A stretch of 64,000 bases of DNA from the NCBI RefSeq assembly GCF_017315985.1, contig NZ_JAFLVR010000007.1:25594-89593 (forward strand). Direction: 5' to 3'. This document shows positions 62,122 to 64,000 of this stretch, piece after piece. A model generated the notes under the pieces. The model saw only the letters and a program-made list of their open reading frames with translations, was not told where the DNA came from and did not search any database. This DNA is from Candidatus Enterococcus murrayae (GTDB lineage Bacteria; Bacillota; Bacilli; Lactobacillales; Enterococcaceae). The translations under genes were made by a program, and so were the position numbers. Within the stretch, counting starts at the first letter, position 1; each line of letters begins with the position of its first letter.

Positions 62122-63027
62122 GTGAGAAAAGTAGCGATTATTGGTGTAGGGCATGTAGGAAGCACAACAGCATACACTTTAATTTCAAAGAATATTGTGG
62201 ATGAACTAGTACTTTTTGATTCAAATGAAAATATCCTAAAAGCAGAACTGAACGATCTTATGGATGGGCAAATGGAACAGAATCATCAAGTCCGCTTAAT
62301 CGGAGCTGATTTAGCAGAACTAAAAGATACGGATGTGATTATTTTTTCTGCGGGTGATATTTCTATTTTTGAAGGAAATCCCGATCGTTTTGCTGAGTTA
62401 AATTTAACGAAAACGATTGTTGAAGAATGGGCCCCAAAAATCAAAGCCTCCGGTTTTGATGGCATTATTTTGAATATTACTAATCCTTGTGATGTGATTA
62501 CTCAATATTTGCAAGAATTAACTGGTATACCACGTGAACGTGTTTTTGGAACAGGAACATCGTTAGATACTGGTCGCATGAAACATGCTGTTAGCCGAAA
62601 CTTAAATGTTCATCCTTCAGCTATAGATGGATATGTAATTGGTGAACACGGTGAGAGTCAATTTGTTGCATGGTCTAGCGTTCGCATAGGGGGCGTACCT
62701 ATCACCGAAACTTTATCAGAAGAAAATCTTACCGCTTTAGATGCGGCTGCACGCGATGGCGGCTGGGTAACATTTAGAGGCAAGGGGTATACTTCTTACG
62801 GTATCGCCATTCAAGCTGCACGCATCGCTGAGGCCATTTTAAATAATAATCATCTTGTCGTACCTGTGAGTCATTTCCACTCTGTTGAGGGCTGCTACGC
62901 AGGTTCTCCTGCCAAAGTTTCACAGCAAGGCATTACTGGAAGATTTACACTCACGCTTTCAGATGCAGAACAGGAAAAATGGCAGCATACTATCCAAACG
63001 ATACATTCGATGCATGCAACTATTTAA
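62122..63027 (+). CDS. L-2-hydroxyisocaproate dehydrogenase/L-lactate dehydrogenase-like enzyme
   Basis: 301 residues from a GTG at 62122 with AGAGG about 10 bases upstream; GTG 62113 or TTG 62116 are alternatives. The NAD loop IIGVGHVGSTTAY, the conserved DRFAELN, NITNPCDVIT, GTGTSLDTGRMK and catalytic His in IGEHGESQFVAWS place it in the L-LDH/MDH superfamily. The DRFAEL and GKGYTSYGIA patterns are closest to L-2-hydroxyisocaproate dehydrogenases, which reduce branched 2-oxo acids. Read alone. Confidence 0.85.
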   Translation: MRKVAIIGVGHVGSTTAYTLISKNIVDELVLFDSNENILKAELNDLMDGQMEQNHQVRLIGADLAELKDTDVIIFSAGDISIFEGNPDRFAELNLTKTIVEEWAPKIKASGFDGIILNITNPCDVITQYLQELTGIPRERVFGTGTSLDTGRMKHAVSRNLNVHPSAIDGYVIGEHGESQFVAWSSVRIGGVPITETLSEENLTALDAAARDGGWVTFRGKGYTSYGIAIQAARIAEAILNNNHLVVPVSHFHSVEGCYAGSPAKVSQQGITGRFTLTLSDAEQEKWQHTIQTIHSMHATI

Positions 63028-63057
63028 AAAGGCCGGACAAGTCGTCCGGCCTTTTTT
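63028..63057. terminator. Bidirectional terminator
   Basis: AAAGGCCGGAC pairs with GTCCGGCCTTT across a 5-base loop and is followed by further T; it serves both convergent genes. Confidence 0.95.
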
Positions 63058-63619
63058 ATGCACTTTTGATGGTAGCAGCTACTTGATTCCATTTAAACGC
63101 AATCAATTTTGCATTTGGTGTTCGGTAATCAAACACCTGCTCATTTTCTAAAGGTTCAAAATAATTTTTGATCGCACGTATCACTGAATTATGGCAAACT
63201 AATAAATACGTGTGTTCTTCATCTTGTTCCAGCTCCTCCAATAGTGGCACAATTCTAGCATAAACATCCATCAAGGATTCGCCTTTAGGGTAACGTACCG
63301 CAAATTGTGTTCGTATCTTTAAATAGCTTTCTTGTTCATCACTCGTTCCATCATATTCGCCATAGTCTAATTCAATCAAACGATTATCTACGCTTATTGG
63401 TAGTTCGTTATCTTCAGCCACAACTCTTGCTGTTTCTCTAGCCCTTTCCAGTGGTGAGCTGATAATTTTAGTTATAGGTGATTTATCAAGTTCAGCAACT
63501 TCTTTCGATAACAAGTCCGCCTGCTCGTAGCCTATCGTCGATAAAGCAATGTCGCTTCTTCCTGAAATAATCCCTTTCCTATTCCACTCAGTCTCCCCAT
63601 GTCTAGCTACGTAAAGCAA
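63056..63619 (-). CDS. Histidine phosphatase (phosphoglycerate-mutase-like)
   Basis: 187 residues. The catalytic RHG motif is VARHGETEWN near the start, with the second His in LLVCHNSVIRA and the acid Glu in LDYGEYDG. The chosen TTG at 63619 lies about 10 bases after GAGAGG; a TTG at 63628 would add three residues. Such small proteins are phosphatases for diverse substrates rather than glycolytic mutases. Substrate unknown. Confidence 0.85.
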   Translation of the reverse strand: MLYVARHGETEWNRKGIISGRSDIALSTIGYEQADLLSKEVAELDKSPITKIISSPLERARETARVVAEDNELPISVDNRLIELDYGEYDGTSDEQESYLKIRTQFAVRYPKGESLMDVYARIVPLLEELEQDEEHTYLLVCHNSVIRAIKNYFEPLENEQVFDYRTPNAKLIAFKWNQVAATIKSA

Positions 63620-63628
63620 ATAAAACAA

Positions 63629-63950
63629 TCCTCTCTATCATCAAATTGAAAAGCTTTCAATATTTGATTTTAAAATAATCAATTTAAATAAACTGAAAAA
63701 CACTCAATATCTTTATCACTTTATCACTAGAATGAAAGCACGTCTACTTTTTTACAGAAAATTTTTTTGTTTTTTTCATATGCAGCTTCGTAGTTTTTGA
63801 TTAACAACATAATTATTATTTTTTCAGTCTACATCCAATTATAGTAAGCACCTATAAATCTATATTTCAGATAATAAAGGAAATCACCAATGACTTGAAA
63901 CGTTGTGATAATTGAACTAATCATCCCATAATAAGTTAACAATCAAAAAA
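63629..63950. other. AT-rich intergenic stretch
   Basis: Strongly AT-rich DNA between the histidine phosphatase gene and the rRNA terminator. It must contain the phosphatase promoter on the minus strand, but no -35/-10 pair stands out. No ORF or structured RNA seen. Confidence 0.4.
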
Positions 63951-63976
63951 AGACTATCCATAAAAATGAATAGTCT
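63951..63976 (-). terminator. Terminator of an rRNA operon
   Basis: AGACTAT and ATAGTCT arms with a 12-base loop; seven T follow on the minus strand. It lies six bases after the probable 3' end of 5S rRNA. Confidence 0.8.
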
Positions 63977-63981
63977 CAATT

Positions 63982-64000
63982 GCGCGGCGACGTCCTAATC
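63982..64000 (-). rRNA. rrf: 5S ribosomal RNA, 3' end only
   Basis: Read on the minus strand, the last 19 bases are GATTAGGACGTCGCCGCGC, which fits the conserved 3' end of Firmicute 5S rRNA (GAGTAGGACGTYGCCACGC type). Only the terminal part is in the window, and the terminator next to it agrees. The rest of the rRNA operon would lie beyond the right edge, reading towards this window. Confidence 0.75.

Noticed and set aside
1..64000. Insertion sequences, prophage, CRISPR arrays or tRNA genes
   Set aside because: I found no transposase or integrase genes, no regularly spaced repeats and no tRNA-like sequences in the gaps.

Overview
The window is a chromosomal segment of an Enterococcus. The best evidence is the divergent pair at 57.3-61.1 kb: a fused acetyl-CoA acetyltransferase/HMG-CoA reductase (MvaE) beside an HMG-CoA synthase (MvaS), the enterococcal mevalonate arrangement. 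Separate coaB and coaC genes, many PTS operons and low-GC Gram-positive signals (GGAGG ribosome sites, GTG/TTG starts, an M-box riboswitch) agree. The many polyol/ketose PTS systems suggest a species other than E. faecalis, perhaps of the E. avium or E. casseliflavus groups, but the sequence alone does not settle this.

Left part (1-24.4 kb): a carbohydrate island of three PTS systems of three different families, each with its own PRD-type regulator. (a) 1-6.7 kb, minus strand: mannitol-type EIICB, regulator, EIIA, MtlD-like polyol-phosphate dehydrogenase, DhaL and DhaK (cut by the left edge), with a 6-phospho-3-hexuloisomerase-like gene diverging from the same promoter region. (b) 16.8-7.5 kb: a tight ten-gene operon: class II aldolase, regulator, mannose-type EIIA, EIIB, EIIC and EIID, zinc alcohol dehydrogenase, FGGY kinase, a small zinc-ribbon protein and a second class II aldolase. 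(c) 24.3-18.8 kb: regulator plus fructose-type EIIA, EIIB and EIIC, then a terminator and a separately promoted GatZ/KbaZ-like gene. The regulator promoter and the gatZ-like promoter carry the same inverted-repeat operator at the same distance from their -10 boxes. An orphan gene of unknown function (17.4-18.4 kb) and a hairpin-rich intergenic region lie between (b) and (c).

Middle (24.5-42.2 kb): an HyuA-like/DUF917/NCS1 permease/PucR module, an orphan purC with PurR boxes, small membrane and PspC proteins, two VOC proteins and a methyltransferase, a complete polyamine operon (regulator-potABCD), then yhdH-coaB-coaC-ECF S component.

Right part (42.2-64 kb): housekeeping and repair genes (murB, exonuclease III, tsaE, pta, ung), several GNATs, a HAD phosphatase, and an M-box-controlled GNAT-mgtA magnesium operon. 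The mevalonate genes follow. Downstream of mvaS, on the opposite strand, a well-formed promoter reads into about 300 nt with seven stem-loops and no convincing ORF, ending in a U-run: a candidate structured RNA I do not recognise. nrdI, a hydroxyacid dehydrogenase and a histidine phosphatase come next. The last 19 bases look like the 3' end of a 5S rRNA on the minus strand, so an rRNA operon probably begins just beyond the window. I saw no insertion sequences, CRISPR arrays or tRNA genes.
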